Source: Corallococcus macrosporus DSM 14697 (lineage in GTDB: Bacteria; Myxococcota; Myxococcia; Myxococcales; Myxococcaceae). From it: DNA of 64,000 nt. The position numbers were made by a program, and so were the translations under genes. Numbering within the stretch: the first letter of the stretch is position 1; every line of letters starts with the position of its first letter. The stretch lies in NCBI RefSeq assembly GCF_002305895.1, contig NZ_CP022203.1:5000501-5064500 (forward strand). The letters run 5' to 3'. Below, piece after piece: positions 1-15,742 of the stretch. The notes under the pieces are model-generated. The model ran no database searches and was not told the DNA's origin. It saw nothing but the letters and a program-made list of their open reading frames with translations.

Positions 1-5144
<5,144 letters not shown>

Positions 5145-5148
<4 letters not shown>

Positions 5149-5609
5149 ACGTCCACAATGTCCTGAAGCTCCTGCACCTCATCGCCGTGGTGGTGTTCCT
5201 GGGCGACATCGTCGTGACGGCCGTCTGGCGGCTGCTCGCGGACCGGACCCGCGAGCCGCGGGTGATTGCCTACGCCCTGCGCCTGGTGCAGTTCACCGAC
5301 AAGTACCTGCTGGTGCCCAGCGTCTTCGCGCTCGCCCTCACCGGCATGCTGCGCGCGCACCTGCAGGGAATCCCGCTGTGGACGAACCCGGCGCTGGCCG
5401 CGGGGCAGGTCTGCTTCATGCTGTGCGGCGTCGTCTGGAGCCAGACGCTGCGCCCCATCCAGGCGCGGCAGTTGGCCATGGCCGAGGCGTTCCCCGCCAC
5501 CGGCGCCTCGTTCGACGAGTACCTGCTGCTCACGAGGAAGTGGTTCCGCTGGGGCATCCTGGCCATGGCGCTGGCGTTCGGCTCCATGGCGCTGATGGTG
5601 CTGCGCTGA
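5145..5609 (+). CDS. Small integral membrane protein, DUF2269-like
   Basis: 154-residue protein with about four hydrophobic segments. It begins with a membrane helix containing LLHLIAVVVFLGDIV, the conserved His-containing opening typical of DUF2269 proteins. Its ATG overlaps the NRPS stop as ATGA, so translation is probably coupled to the NRPS. That suggests co-expression with the peptide pathway, but no enzymatic role can be assigned. The family resemblance is from memory of its pattern and the function is unknown. Confidence 0.85.
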
Positions 5610-5616
5610 AACGCGA

Positions 5617-5650
5617 AAGGGAGCCCGCGCCCACTGGCACGAGCTCCCTT
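5617..5650. terminator. Putative bidirectional terminator hairpin
   Basis: Inverted repeat aagggagc / gctccctt (8-bp arms, 18-nt loop) in the short convergent gap between the DUF2269 gene and the helicase gene. On the minus strand the hairpin is followed by a T-containing stretch (TTTCGCGTTTC). The position fits shared termination, but the U-tract is weak. Confidence 0.45.
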
Positions 5651-5695
5651 CCGTGACGTCAAGGGCGGCCCAAGCCGCCCGCGGGACTCAGCGGC

Positions 5696-7213
5696 TCAGA
5701 ACCACTTCGGCGACGGCCGGCGCGGAGGCGGCGGCGGGGCCTCGGGCGCCTTCGCGGGGCCCTGCGCCACCGCACCCGCGGGACGGCCACCGCCGGAGCC
5801 CCGGGAGCCACCCTGGCCACCCCGACTGCCATTGCCGCCGGAGCCACCAGCGCCCTGCGCCGAGCGGCCGCCCTCGGGACGGCCCTGTCCACGGCCTCCG
5901 CCAGCACCACCTCCCCGGCCACCGCGGCGACGACGCGAGGCGCCCGCCGAGTGCCCGCCACCCCCACCGCCTTTGCCGGCCGGACGCGGCGCGCCCTGGG
6001 GACGGCCACCATTGCCCGATGAAGCACGGGCCTCCGGCGCGGCGCCCGTGGCGTGGCTCACCGAACGCGGCGCGGGCTGGCCCGAGCGGTACGGGTGGTC
6101 CTCCACCACCGGCACGTTGCGGCGGATGGTGCGCTCGATGTCGCGCAGGTACGCGCGCTCCTCGGCGTCGCAGAAGGACACCGCCGTGCCGCTGGCGCCC
6201 GCGCGGCCGGTGCGGCCGATGCGGTGCACGTACTGCTCCGGCACGTTGGGCAGGTCGTAGTTGACGACGTAGCTCAGCCCGTCGATGTCGATGCCGCGCG
6301 CGGCGATGTCCGTGGCCACGAGCACGCGCAGCGTCCCGGAGCGGAACTCGTCGAGCGCGCGCTCGCGGGCGTTCTGGCTCTTGTTGCCGTGGATGGCCGC
6401 CGAGCTGACGCCCGCGCCCTCCAGCTGCTTCGCCACCCGGTTCGCGCCGTGCTTGGTGCGCGTGAAGACGAGCGCGCGGGAGATGTTGCCTTCCTTCAGC
6501 AGGTGCGTCAGCAGGCCGCGCTTCTGCTCGCGCTCCACGAAGTACACCTGCTGGCTCACCGTCTCCGCGGTGCTGGAGGCGGGCGACACCTCCACGCGGA
6601 TGGGGTCGGTGAGGATGCTGCGAGCCAGGTCCACGATGTCCGGCGGCAGCGTGGCGCTGAAGAACAGCGTCTGCCGCTTGGGCGGCAGCGCCTTGATGAC
6701 GCGCCGCACGTCGTGGATGAAGCCCATGTCGAGCATGCGGTCCGCCTCGTCGAGCACGAAGACCTCGAGCGAGCGCAGGGACACGAAGCCCTGCTCCATC
6801 AGGTCGAGCAGGCGGCCCGGCGTGGCCACCAGCACGTCCACGCCGTTGCGCAGCGCCTGCACCTGGGGGTTCTGCCCCACGCCGCCAAAGATGACCGCGT
6901 GACGCAGGGGCAGCCCCTTGCCATAGGTCTGGAAGCTGTCACCCACCTGCCCCGCCAGCTCGCGCGTGGGCGTCAGGACCAGGCAGCGCACCGGCCGCGC
7001 CCCGCCCGCGGGCGCCTTGGCGGACAGCCGCTGGAGGATGGGGAGCGCGAAGGCCGCCGTCTTGCCCGTGCCCGTCTGGGCCACGCCCAGCACGTCCCGC
7101 CCCGTCAACGCGTGGGGGATGGCCTTCTGCTGGATGGGCGTGGGGGTGGTGTAGCCCTCCGCCTTGACGGCGCGCAGGAGGGTGTCGTGAAGCTGAAGTT
7201 CGTCGAAAGTCAT
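5696..7213 (-). CDS. rhlE: DEAD-box ATP-dependent RNA helicase, RhlE type
   Basis: 505-residue RNA helicase likely acting in ribosome assembly or RNA turnover. Motifs in order: Q motif ([11 protein letters not shown]), motif I (AQTGTGKT), [12 protein letters not shown] box ([13 protein letters not shown]), SAT, then [18 protein letters not shown] and [10 protein letters not shown] in the second RecA domain. The last ~130 residues are a low-complexity Gly/Arg/Ser/Pro tail, typical of RNA-binding tails in this group. The ATG at 7213 was chosen because AGGA lies 7 nt upstream and the DEAD-box core starts directly after it; the longer open frame upstream has no motif. The RhlE assignment rests on core architecture and the basic tail, and the exact subgroup is inferred. 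Confidence 0.93.
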   Translation of the reverse strand: MTFDELQLHDTLLRAVKAEGYTTPTPIQQKAIPHALTGRDVLGVAQTGTGKTAAFALPILQRLSAKAPAGGARPVRCLVLTPTRELAGQVGDSFQTYGKGLPLRHAVIFGGVGQNPQVQALRNGVDVLVATPGRLLDLMEQGFVSLRSLEVFVLDEADRMLDMGFIHDVRRVIKALPPKRQTLFFSATLPPDIVDLARSILTDPIRVEVSPASSTAETVSQQVYFVEREQKRGLLTHLLKEGNISRALVFTRTKHGANRVAKQLEGAGVSSAAIHGNKSQNARERALDEFRSGTLRVLVATDIAARGIDIDGLSYVVNYDLPNVPEQYVHRIGRTGRAGASGTAVSFCDAEERAYLRDIERTIRRNVPVVEDHPYRSGQPAPRSVSHATGAAPEARASSGNGGRPQGAPRPAGKGGGGGGHSAGASRRRRGGRGGGAGGGRGQGRPEGGRSAQGAGGSGGNGSRGGQGGSRGSGGGRPAGAVAQGPAKAPEAPPPPPRRPSPKWF

Positions 7214-7563
7214 GGGTTCCTGAGTTGAAGTGAGCCCGCTCCCTCCCTCGGGGGAGGAAGCCCGCGCAGCGCGCCCGTGCGGGCTCATGCCCAGGGCGCC
7301 TGGCGGTGCGCAGTCGGGCCCGACAGGCCGAACCGCTTTGGGAACGGATGGAAACAGGGCGTCAGCCCTACCCATTCCGGAGAATCGGCGGGCGACCCTG
7401 CACTTTCCTGTCCCGGAAGTCCCGTGAAATCAACGGCTTGCTTGCCGGTTTTGTGGCCCCGGGTGGACATTTGTACAGCGTCCAGGTCCTTCCACCTCGA
7501 AAGACCTGGAATGCCCCACGGGCCCCGGGAGCCCATGCGGGGCTCCCGGGAGCGCGCTTCACC
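7214..7563 (-). other. 350-bp gap between EF-G and helicase genes, with two strong hairpins
   Basis: No convincing gene on either strand. It must hold the helicase promoter/leader and the end of the EF-G transcript. Two dyads stand out: an 11-bp perfect stem at 7524-7550, and a second stem at 7482-7509 (ccaggtc / gacctgg, extendable by four pairs including one G-U). A third, shorter one (agcccgc / gcgggct) lies close to the helicase start. No clear -35/-10 pair was recognised. Confidence 0.5.
7524..7550 (-). terminator. Putative terminator hairpin downstream of EF-G
   Basis: Perfect 11-bp inverted repeat cccgggagccc / gggctcccggg with a 5-nt loop, 14 bp past the EF-G stop. There is no T-run after it on the minus strand, so it may instead be a Rho-dependent pause or an mRNA-stabilising structure. 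Confidence 0.45.
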
Positions 7564-9672
<2,109 letters not shown>

Positions 9673-10108
9673 GGAGGACTCCTGTTCCCGTCGGGCAGCG
9701 AGGCCCGCGGGTCGTGTTTGAAGGCGCCGGTTGGATTGAAGGGCGACGCCGCGGAGGCCTCGGCGGCACGCACGCGCGACTCGCCGGAAGCGGCACGTCA
9801 GGCCCGCTCAGGGACGCGTGAGGACACACGAAGCCGCGGCATGAGTCAGGCGGAGCCGGGACTCACGGCGCACGGGAACCAGACCACCCGCGCGCCGGAG
9901 CACCCCGGTCCGCCTGCTCAAATGTCGAGCAGAACCTCGTGACGGGGGGCGAGGCACACGTCCGCCGCCGGCGCGAAAGCGCGCGCGTTCAGCAGGGCGT
10001 TGAAGGAGACGGGCCTCATGATGCGCTTGAAGCAAAGCACAGACGCCGTGTTGTCAATCCGGGCGCCGGTGTGAAACGCCGGGCCCGGAAAGACAGACAC
10101 GCGCGCCG
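9673..10108 (-). other. 436-bp gap upstream of EF-G; possible long leader with a short ORF
   Basis: No recognised gene. On the minus strand a TTGACA (10057-10052) is followed, 17 nt later, by a poor -10 (TGCTTC). Directly after that point is a 33-codon frame from ATG 10020 to a TGA ending at 9918, encoding MRPVSFNALLNARAFAP and 16 further residues. It has no ribosome binding site, so it would have to be leaderless. The remaining ~245 nt to the EF-G start show nothing recognisable. Confidence 0.3.
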
Positions 10109-11278
10109 TCAGGTGCTCAGCGCCCGGACACGCGCCGCGAGGTTGTGCGTGAACAGGCGGAAGATGCGCAGCGCCGCCGCCTCGTGCGTGTCCAGATAGT
10201 GCTGGAAGCCCGCGCGGGTGATGCGCAGCGCGCGGACCGCGGTGCGCGCGCGGACCTGCGCGGACACGGGCGCGTCCTGCACCAGGGAGATTTCCCCCAG
10301 GTACGCGCCAGGCCCCAGCGTGTTGAGCTGGCGCGCGTCCGCCTCCGGACCGCTGAACACGTCCACCGCGCCCTCCAGGAGCACGAACAAGCCGCTGCCC
10401 GCCGAGCCCTTCTCCAGCAGCACCGCGCCGGCGGGGATGAGCACCTGCCGGGCCACGCGGTACAGGTCCTTCATGTCGTCGAGCGACAGCTCCCCGAAGA
10501 TGGGGATGGCCTTCAGGTAGTGGTAGCCGTTGGACTCCGGCGCCGCCGCGTTCGACGGCAGCCGGGCGATGACGGCCTCGGCCTCGGCGTCCATGCCCAG
10601 GCGGCGCAGCAGCCGGGCCTTCTCCGCGGCCAGCGCCGGGTCGGCCCGCGCCGTCTCCGAGCCGCGCATCGTGTCGGCCAGGAGCGCCAGCGCGCGCCGC
10701 GTGAAGCCCTCGCCGTCCAGCAGCTTGCACATGCGCAGCACGGACTCCAGGTGGCGCGGGTCCCCCGAGGGCACGCTGGCCAGCGCCTCCACCTCCGCGT
10801 GCGGCTGGCCCAGCTCCCGGTAGAGCTGCGCCGCTTCATACGGCCGGCCCAGGCGCACCAGGCAGTGCGCCATGGCCTCGCGCGCGCCCAGGCCCCGGTA
10901 GGCCTCCAAGGCGCGCTCCATGGCCCCGCCCCGCTCGAAGGCGGCCGCGGCGCGCTCCACCTCGCCCGCGCGCAGGTACGCCTCCGCCGCGTCCACGTAA
11001 CGGCCGCCCTGGACGTACAGCTCCGCCACCAGGGCCGCCGCGCCGCAGCCATCCAGCAGGCGCGCCGCGCCCGAGAAGTCACGGGCCTGGCGCAGCACCT
11101 CCGCCAGCCGCTGCCGCTCCGCCACCGCGGCCTGCGCCGCTTCCTTCTGGAGCCGCTCGCGCTGGGAGCTCCCCAGCTCCTCGTAGAGCTGCGCCGCCAC
11201 CTCGGGCGACGGCTGCGTCAGCAGCGCCTGGAACGCCCGAGGGACCTCCACACTCAACTCCGCTTCGGACACCGACAT
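10109..11278 (-). CDS. TPR-like repeat protein with C-terminal cyclic-nucleotide-binding-type domain
   Basis: 389 residues. The N-terminal two thirds are Ala/Arg/Leu-rich helical repeats (recurring pattern such as AAELYVQGGRYVDAAEAYLRAG), consistent with TPR-type scaffolding. From about residue 253 comes a cNMP-binding beta-barrel (YHYLKAIPIFGELSLDD, LLEKGSAGSGLFVLLEGAVDV, GPGAYLGEISLVQDAPVSA). In nucleotide-binding members the cassette reads G-E-L/I-x-L-x(4)-P-R-x-A; here the Arg position is Val (PVSA), so cAMP or cGMP binding is doubtful. Start ATG 11278 was chosen for GGAGG 7 nt upstream, rather than an upstream start at 11332. It is probably a regulatory or scaffold protein; the output partner is unknown. 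Confidence 0.88.
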   Translation of the reverse strand: MSVSEAELSVEVPRAFQALLTQPSPEVAAQLYEELGSSQRERLQKEAAQAAVAERQRLAEVLRQARDFSGAARLLDGCGAAALVAELYVQGGRYVDAAEAYLRAGEVERAAAAFERGGAMERALEAYRGLGAREAMAHCLVRLGRPYEAAQLYRELGQPHAEVEALASVPSGDPRHLESVLRMCKLLDGEGFTRRALALLADTMRGSETARADPALAAEKARLLRRLGMDAEAEAVIARLPSNAAAPESNGYHYLKAIPIFGELSLDDMKDLYRVARQVLIPAGAVLLEKGSAGSGLFVLLEGAVDVFSGPEADARQLNTLGPGAYLGEISLVQDAPVSAQVRARTAVRALRITRAGFQHYLDTHEAAALRIFRLFTHNLAARVRALST

Positions 11279-11401
11279 CACTCGCCTCCCCCATTCCGGT
11301 CCGGGACACCCCGTGCGTCCAGGCCGGTCCACGCCGGCCCGGACTCCCCGGAAGACAAGGAAATCCTATATCACGTCGGCGAGCTGCGTCCCGCGCTCCC
11401 T

Positions 11402-11878
11402 TCAGCGGACGGACACCAATTCGGTGTCGAAGATGAGCACCGTGTACGGCGGGATGCGGCCGCCCGAGCCGGTGGCGCCGTAGCCCAGCGCGGAGGGGAT
11501 GACGAGCCGGCGCCGTCCCCCCACCCGCATGCCCGCGATGCCCTCGTCCCAGCCCTCGATGACCTCGCCCGCGCCCAGGGTGAAGCTGAAGGCCGGCCCG
11601 TTCCCGGTGGCATCGAAGCTGCGGCCGTCCGGCAGATAGCCCGTGTAGCGCACCTGCACGCGGCTGCCCGCCTGGGCCAGCGCGCCGTCCTCGGCGACGA
11701 AGGTGTCCTGGATGTAGAGCCCGCTGGGCAGCAGCGTCATCTGGGCCAGGTCCACGCCCAGGGACTCCGCGTACGTCACCTTGGTGGGGTCCCCCGAGTC
11801 GGGGTTGACGCTTTCGTCGTCTCCACAGGCGAGCAGCGAGACGGCCAGGAGCATGGGGACCAGCAGGGAGCGGAGCAT
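11402..11878 (-). CDS. FKBP-type peptidyl-prolyl isomerase lipoprotein
   Basis: 158 residues. Signal peptide with lipobox (LLAVSLLAC, then GDDE), so a membrane-anchored envelope protein. The FKBP domain fills the rest: VQVRYTGYLPDGRSFDAT, FTLGAGEVIEGWDEGIAGM, RRRLVIPSALGYGATG, IPPYTVLIFDTELVSV, matching the FKBP core with conserved Tyr, Asp, Trp and Phe positions. It probably catalyses prolyl isomerisation during folding of exported proteins. The ATG at 11878 places the signal peptide at the N-terminus; an open frame extends 59 codons further but has no coding character. It is divergent from the phosphoesterase gene. Confidence 0.93.
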   Translation of the reverse strand: MLRSLLVPMLLAVSLLACGDDESVNPDSGDPTKVTYAESLGVDLAQMTLLPSGLYIQDTFVAEDGALAQAGSRVQVRYTGYLPDGRSFDATGNGPAFSFTLGAGEVIEGWDEGIAGMRVGGRRRLVIPSALGYGATGSGGRIPPYTVLIFDTELVSVR

Positions 11879-12048
11879 GAGGACCTCGAAGGGGTGCGCG
11901 GGCCGGGAATCGGCCTCACGGGACGGCGAAGCCTGCCCCGGCCGGGCGGCGCGGGAAAGGGGCCTGGGGTGCGCCCGCGCCAGCTTCCCGCCTGCCCCCC
12001 TGGAATCCTGGAGCGCGACGGGAGGGCTTCCGTTATGCAGCATCCCCG

Positions 12049-13254
12049 ATGCCACGCTGGGTCAGCCTGCTCCTCTTCTTCGTTCCCGTGCTCGCCGTGC
12101 TGCTGGTGGGCCACGTCTACCTCTACCGCCGGCTCGTCCGGGACGTGACGCGGCGTCAGGGGACGCGGCGCGCCGCGCAGGGCCTGTTCGCCGTGGGCTT
12201 CGTGGGCGCGCTGGGCTCACGGGCCATTGGCGCGGCGCTGCCCTCCGAGGGCGCCCGGAGCCTGGGCATCCTCTTCCTCCTGTGGACTGGCCTGGTCCTC
12301 TACCTGCTCATGTTCACCCTGGCGGTGGACGCGGTGAGGCTCCTGGCCGCCTGGCGCGCCCGCCGCCAGGCGCGTGGGGCGGAGGGCGCGCGGGCGACCC
12401 CTTCCGCGCCGGTGTCGCCGGAGCGCCGGGCCCTCCTGGGACAGGGGCTCGCGATGGGCGCGGGGCTGGCGGGCGTGGCGGTGAGCGCCTATGGGAGCTG
12501 GCGCGCCTACCACCCACCCGACGTGCGCGACATCCCCGTGCGGCTGCCGAACCTGCCGCGCGCGCTGGAGGGCCTCACCCTGGTCCAGCTCACCGACATC
12601 CACATCGGCGGGGTGATTCAGCGCCGCTTCATCGATGACCTGGTGGCGCGCACCAACGCGCTCAAGCCGGACGTCATCGCCATCACCGGAGACCTGGTGG
12701 ACGGCTCGGTGGACGCGCTCGGCGGCTTCGCGGGCGGCCTGGGCAGGCTGAGCGCGCGGTACGGCACCTGGTTCGTCACCGGCAACCACGACTACTACTC
12801 CGGCGCGAACGCGTGGGTCGCCTTCCTGGAGGGGCTGGGCATCCACGTCCTGCGCAACCGCTCGGTGTCCATTGGCGACGGCGCGGCGTCCTTCCAGCTC
12901 GCCGGCGTGGATGACTGGAGCGCCCACCGGATGGGCGAGCGTGGGTATGACCTGGACGCGGCGCTGCGCGACGTGCGGCCCGACCGGGCCTCGGTGCTGC
13001 TGGCGCACCAGCCGTCCAACTTCGACGAGGTGGCCCGGCGCGGCGTGGGGCTCCAGGTGTCGGGGCACACGCACGGAGGGCAGATGTTCCCGGGCAACCT
13101 GATGGGCGACCTCATCTGGGGGGAGCGCAACGCGGGCCTGAGCCGCACGGGCGACTCGCTCATCTACGTCAGCCGGGGCTGCGGCTTCGTGGGCCCGCCC
13201 ATGCGCGTGGGCGCGCCCCCGGAGATTGCCCGCCTGGTGCTGCTGCCCGCGTAG
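12049..13254 (+). CDS. Membrane-anchored calcineurin-like metallophosphoesterase
   Basis: 401 residues. About four N-terminal hydrophobic segments (from LLLFFVPVLAVLLVGHVYLY) are followed by a catalytic domain from about residue 175. All metal-ligand blocks are present: QLTDIHIGG (DxH), GDLVDG, GNHDYY and GHTHGGQ. The arrangement resembles YaeI/YkuE-type phosphoesterases, some of which act on phospholipids, but the substrate here cannot be told. The ATG lacks a close Shine-Dalgarno sequence; GGAGGG lies about 20 nt upstream. Divergent from the FKBP gene with 170 bp between them. Confidence 0.93.
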   Translation: MPRWVSLLLFFVPVLAVLLVGHVYLYRRLVRDVTRRQGTRRAAQGLFAVGFVGALGSRAIGAALPSEGARSLGILFLLWTGLVLYLLMFTLAVDAVRLLAAWRARRQARGAEGARATPSAPVSPERRALLGQGLAMGAGLAGVAVSAYGSWRAYHPPDVRDIPVRLPNLPRALEGLTLVQLTDIHIGGVIQRRFIDDLVARTNALKPDVIAITGDLVDGSVDALGGFAGGLGRLSARYGTWFVTGNHDYYSGANAWVAFLEGLGIHVLRNRSVSIGDGAASFQLAGVDDWSAHRMGERGYDLDAALRDVRPDRASVLLAHQPSNFDEVARRGVGLQVSGHTHGGQMFPGNLMGDLIWGERNAGLSRTGDSLIYVSRGCGFVGPPMRVGAPPEIARLVLLPA

Positions 13255-13264
13255 CCCGCCGCCG

Positions 13265-14053
13265 TCAGCCCAGCGACACGTCCAGCACCAGCGCGAGCAC
13301 GAAGCCCCACATGAGGCCGGTGGTGGCCTCGCGCTCGAAGCCGCCGCGGTGGCTCTCCGGAATCATCTCGTGGCTGATGACGTAGAGCATCGCGCCGCCC
13401 GCGAAGGCCAGGCCCCACGGCAGCAGCGCGGCGCTGAGTGACAGGGCCGCCAGCCCGAACAGCGCCCCCACCGGCTCCACCAGGCCGGTGAGCAACGCCA
13501 GCAGCGCCGCGCGAGTCGCCGACGCGCCGGTGGCCCGCAGCGCGAGCGCCACCACCAGGCCTTCGGGGATGTTCTGCGCGCCAATGCCCAGCGCCACCGA
13601 CAGGCCCAGCGCGGGCTGCGGCGCGGCGAAGGACACCCCCACCGCCAGCCCCTCCGGGAAGTTGTGCAGCGTCATGGCCAGCACGAACAGCAGCACGCTG
13701 TTCCACTTCGCGCCGCCGTGGCCTTCGTGGCCCTTGAGCGAGTGCGCGTGCGGCATCAGGTCATGCCACACGCGCAGGAACAGGCCCCCCAGCAGCACCG
13801 CCGCGGCCACGCGCAGCGCCGCCGCAGGGCCGTCATACCCCTGGCCTCGCACCAGCTCCATGGCGGGGATGACCAGCGAGAAGGAGGTGGCCGCCAGCAT
13901 CACCCCCGCGCTGAAACCCAACATCCGGTCCTGGGCCTTCCGGCTGAGCTCCGAGGTGACGAGCACGGGCAACGCGCCCAGCCCCGTCGCCGTTCCCGCC
14001 AGCAGGCTTGCCACCAGCCCCGCCCCCATGCCTTCGATGCTCCAATGGTCCAC
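13265..14053 (-). CDS. gufA: ZIP-family metal transporter GufA
   Basis: 262-residue polytopic membrane protein likely importing Zn or related divalent metals. It has the ZIP signature helices, with HNFPEG in one and QNIPEG in the next, a His-rich loop before them (HDLMPHAHSLKGHEGHGG) and a final helix with HEMIPESH. In M. xanthus gufA, the gene that named this ZIP subgroup, lies next to carQRS and diverges from it, exactly as here. The start is GTG at 14053, with GGAGG about 12 nt upstream; ATG 14029 is an alternative. Its role in the light response is not established. Confidence 0.93.
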   Translation of the reverse strand: MDHWSIEGMGAGLVASLLAGTATGLGALPVLVTSELSRKAQDRMLGFSAGVMLAATSFSLVIPAMELVRGQGYDGPAAALRVAAAVLLGGLFLRVWHDLMPHAHSLKGHEGHGGAKWNSVLLFVLAMTLHNFPEGLAVGVSFAAPQPALGLSVALGIGAQNIPEGLVVALALRATGASATRAALLALLTGLVEPVGALFGLAALSLSAALLPWGLAFAGGAMLYVISHEMIPESHRGGFEREATTGLMWGFVLALVLDVSLG

Positions 14054-14114
14054 GCGTCCGAGGTGCCTCCACGCCCAACACTAACGGCCTGGCCCCGTGG
14101 GGCAACCCCTCGAC

Positions 14115-14184
14115 TTTTCGAGCCTTTCCCCGCCAGCGCTTGGAAATCACGGCCGCCGGAAACACTTTCCGGGGTGGCCCGTAG
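14115..14184 (+). promoter_or_regulatory. Putative carQRS promoter with upstream CarD-type TTTCC sites
   Basis: The gufA-carQ gap contains GGAAAC (14158-14163), 16 nt, then CGTAG (14180-14184), a good ECF-sigma -35/-10 pattern and presumably the CarQ-autoregulated promoter. About 60 bp upstream of the predicted start point are CTTTTCG and CTTTCCCC (14114-14130). TTTCC tracts near -65 are known from M. xanthus work as the contact site for the CarD/CarG regulator at this promoter. Their role here is inferred from position and sequence only. Confidence 0.6.
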
Positions 14185-14196
14185 ATGAGCCGGGTG

Positions 14197-14748
14197 ATGC
14201 GGAGCCAATCGGACGAAGCGCTCATGGAACGGTTTCGCGACGGAGCACAGGACGCCTTCGAGGACCTCTTCGCGCGGCACGCGCCGCGGGTCCAAGGCTT
14301 CCTGGCCCGGATGGTGCGCGATGGCGCGCTCGCGGAGGACCTGCTCCAGGCCACCTTCCTGTCCGTCATCCGCTCGCGAGGCCGCTACGAGCCCGGCACG
14401 CGCTTCACGCCGTGGCTGATGACCATCGCCGCCAACGCCGCGCGCGACGCGCTGAGGCACCAGCGGCACGTGGACGCCTACGCCACCCGGGAGGACACCG
14501 CCGCCCCCCTGGCCCCGGCGCCGGACGCCAGCGACCCGTCCTTGCGCCGGCACCTGCTGGACGCGCTGCAACAGCTCCCCCCGGACCACCGGGAGGCGGT
14601 GGTGCTCAGCAAGGTGGAGGGCTGGTCCTTCGAGGAGATTGGCGCGCTGCGGGGCATCAGCGCGGGCGCGGCGCGGCTGCGGGCGCACCGGGGCTATGAG
14701 CGGCTGCGCGAGCTGCTGGGCGAGCTGGAGCCGGAGGTGGCGCGATGA
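14197..14748 (+). CDS. carQ: ECF RNA polymerase sigma factor CarQ
   Basis: Light-induced extracytoplasmic-function sigma factor that, in M. xanthus, transcribes its own operon and crtI. Sigma region 2 (AFEDLFARHAPRVQGFLARM, GALAEDLLQATFLSVI, FTPWLMTIAANAARDALR) and region 4 (LPPDHREAVVLSKVEGWSF, EEIGALRGIS) are intact, and the length is normal. An ATG at 14185 is in frame, but it falls on the predicted -10 box, so 14197 is preferred; the mRNA would then be nearly leaderless. The stop overlaps carR as ATGA. Assignment as CarQ rather than another ECF rests on the carR, carS and gufA neighbours. Confidence 0.92.
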   Translation: MRSQSDEALMERFRDGAQDAFEDLFARHAPRVQGFLARMVRDGALAEDLLQATFLSVIRSRGRYEPGTRFTPWLMTIAANAARDALRHQRHVDAYATREDTAAPLAPAPDASDPSLRRHLLDALQQLPPDHREAVVLSKVEGWSFEEIGALRGISAGAARLRAHRGYERLRELLGELEPEVAR

Positions 14749-15410
14749 AGCCGCCCATGGACCTGGACCGGCTGCTCACCCAGGATCCCGCGCGGGACTC
14801 CGCCGCGATGGCGCGAGTGCTCGCGGCGGCCCGGGGTGAGCTGGCGCTGCGGCGCCCGGCGCGGCGCTGGCGCACGCAGGCCGTCTGGCTGATGGCGGCC
14901 TCCGCGGGGCTGGGCCTGCTGGCGGCGGTGGTGATGTTCGCGGTGGGCGCCGTCAGCGGCCCGCTGCTCCTGGCGCGGGCGCCCCTGCTGACGCTGCTGG
15001 TGGGAACCAGCGCGGTGTGCGCGTGGGGTGCGCTGTCCCCGAAGGGCCGCTGGGCGCGCCGGCTGGGCATGGGCCTGGCGGTGGCCAGCGCCGCGGCGCT
15101 GGTGCTGGCCCGGGCCACGCCCCACGGCCCGTCGACCTTGCCAGAGTGGGTCTGCACCGTGAGTCACCTGGCCATTGGCGTGGTGCCGCTGGTGGTGGCG
15201 CTGGTCGCGCTGCGCGGCGCCGTGTTCCAGCCCCTGCGCGCCGGGGTGGCGGGCCTGGCGGTGGGCTCGACGGGCGCGCTGCTCGGAGAGCTCGCCTGCG
15301 AACAGGACGGGCGTCACGTCCTCACGCACCACCTGCTGGCGTGGGTCGTCATCACCGCCGTGCTGGTGGTCATCTCGAAGTCACTCAAGCCCCGCTCCTA
15401 CGCGCCATGA
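14745..15410 (+). CDS. carR: Membrane anti-sigma factor CarR (DUF1109/NrsF type)
   Basis: 221 residues, the same length as M. xanthus CarR. A ~45-residue cytoplasmic N-terminus is followed by six hydrophobic segments (such as [20 protein letters not shown] and [18 protein letters not shown]), matching the NrsF/DUF1109 anti-sigma topology. In the dark CarR holds CarQ at the inner membrane; in blue light it is inactivated and CarQ is released. Four-base ATGA overlaps with both carQ and carS imply translational coupling and fixed stoichiometry. Confidence 0.93.
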   Translation: MKPPMDLDRLLTQDPARDSAAMARVLAAARGELALRRPARRWRTQAVWLMAASAGLGLLAAVVMFAVGAVSGPLLLARAPLLTLLVGTSAVCAWGALSPKGRWARRLGMGLAVASAAALVLARATPHGPSTLPEWVCTVSHLAIGVVPLVVALVALRGAVFQPLRAGVAGLAVGSTGALLGELACEQDGRHVLTHHLLAWVVITAVLVVISKSLKPRSYAP

Positions 15411-15742
15411 TCCAGGACCCCTCACTCATCATCTGTCATGACGTGGACGGCGCGCCGGTCCGCATCGGCGCGTCCGTGACGGTCATCCCCCACTCCGAGG
15501 ACGGCACCATCAGCCCGCGCTTCCTGGGCAGGACGGGCGTCGTCGTGGGGCTGGTGTTCGACGACCCGGCCACCCAGTACCCGGATGACCCGCTCATCCA
15601 GGTGCTCGTCGAGGGCCTGGGCGAGGACCTCTTCTTCCCCGAGGAGCTGGCGCTGGCGCCGGAGTGGGCCCGCAACCGGATTGCCCAGCACCGCCGGGCC
15701 GTGCGCGCGGGTGGCCGGAGCCCCTTGGCGCGCGGGCCCTAG
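15407..15742 (+). CDS. carS: Antirepressor CarS
   Basis: 111-residue acidic protein, the length of M. xanthus CarS, which folds as an SH3-like domain and mimics operator DNA to sequester the CarA (and CarH) repressors of the carB carotenogenic operon. Recognised from the distinctive sequence (SLIICHDVDGAPVRIGASV, GLVFDDPATQYPDD, EGLGEDLFFPEELALAPEW). The acidic patches that contact the repressor are present. The ATG overlaps the carR stop. Its stop overlaps the stop of the convergent next gene by four bases, so no separate terminator fits between them. Confidence 0.95.
   Translation: MIQDPSLIICHDVDGAPVRIGASVTVIPHSEDGTISPRFLGRTGVVVGLVFDDPATQYPDDPLIQVLVEGLGEDLFFPEELALAPEWARNRIAQHRRAVRAGGRSPLARGP

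Noticed and set aside
7214-7375. N-terminal extension of the RNA helicase
   Set aside because: No ribosome binding site at the longer start and no helicase homology; AGGA precedes ATG 7213.
14185-14748. carQ starting at ATG 14185
   Set aside because: Possible, but that ATG overlaps the predicted -10 element; ATG 14197 fits the promoter better. Not excluded.
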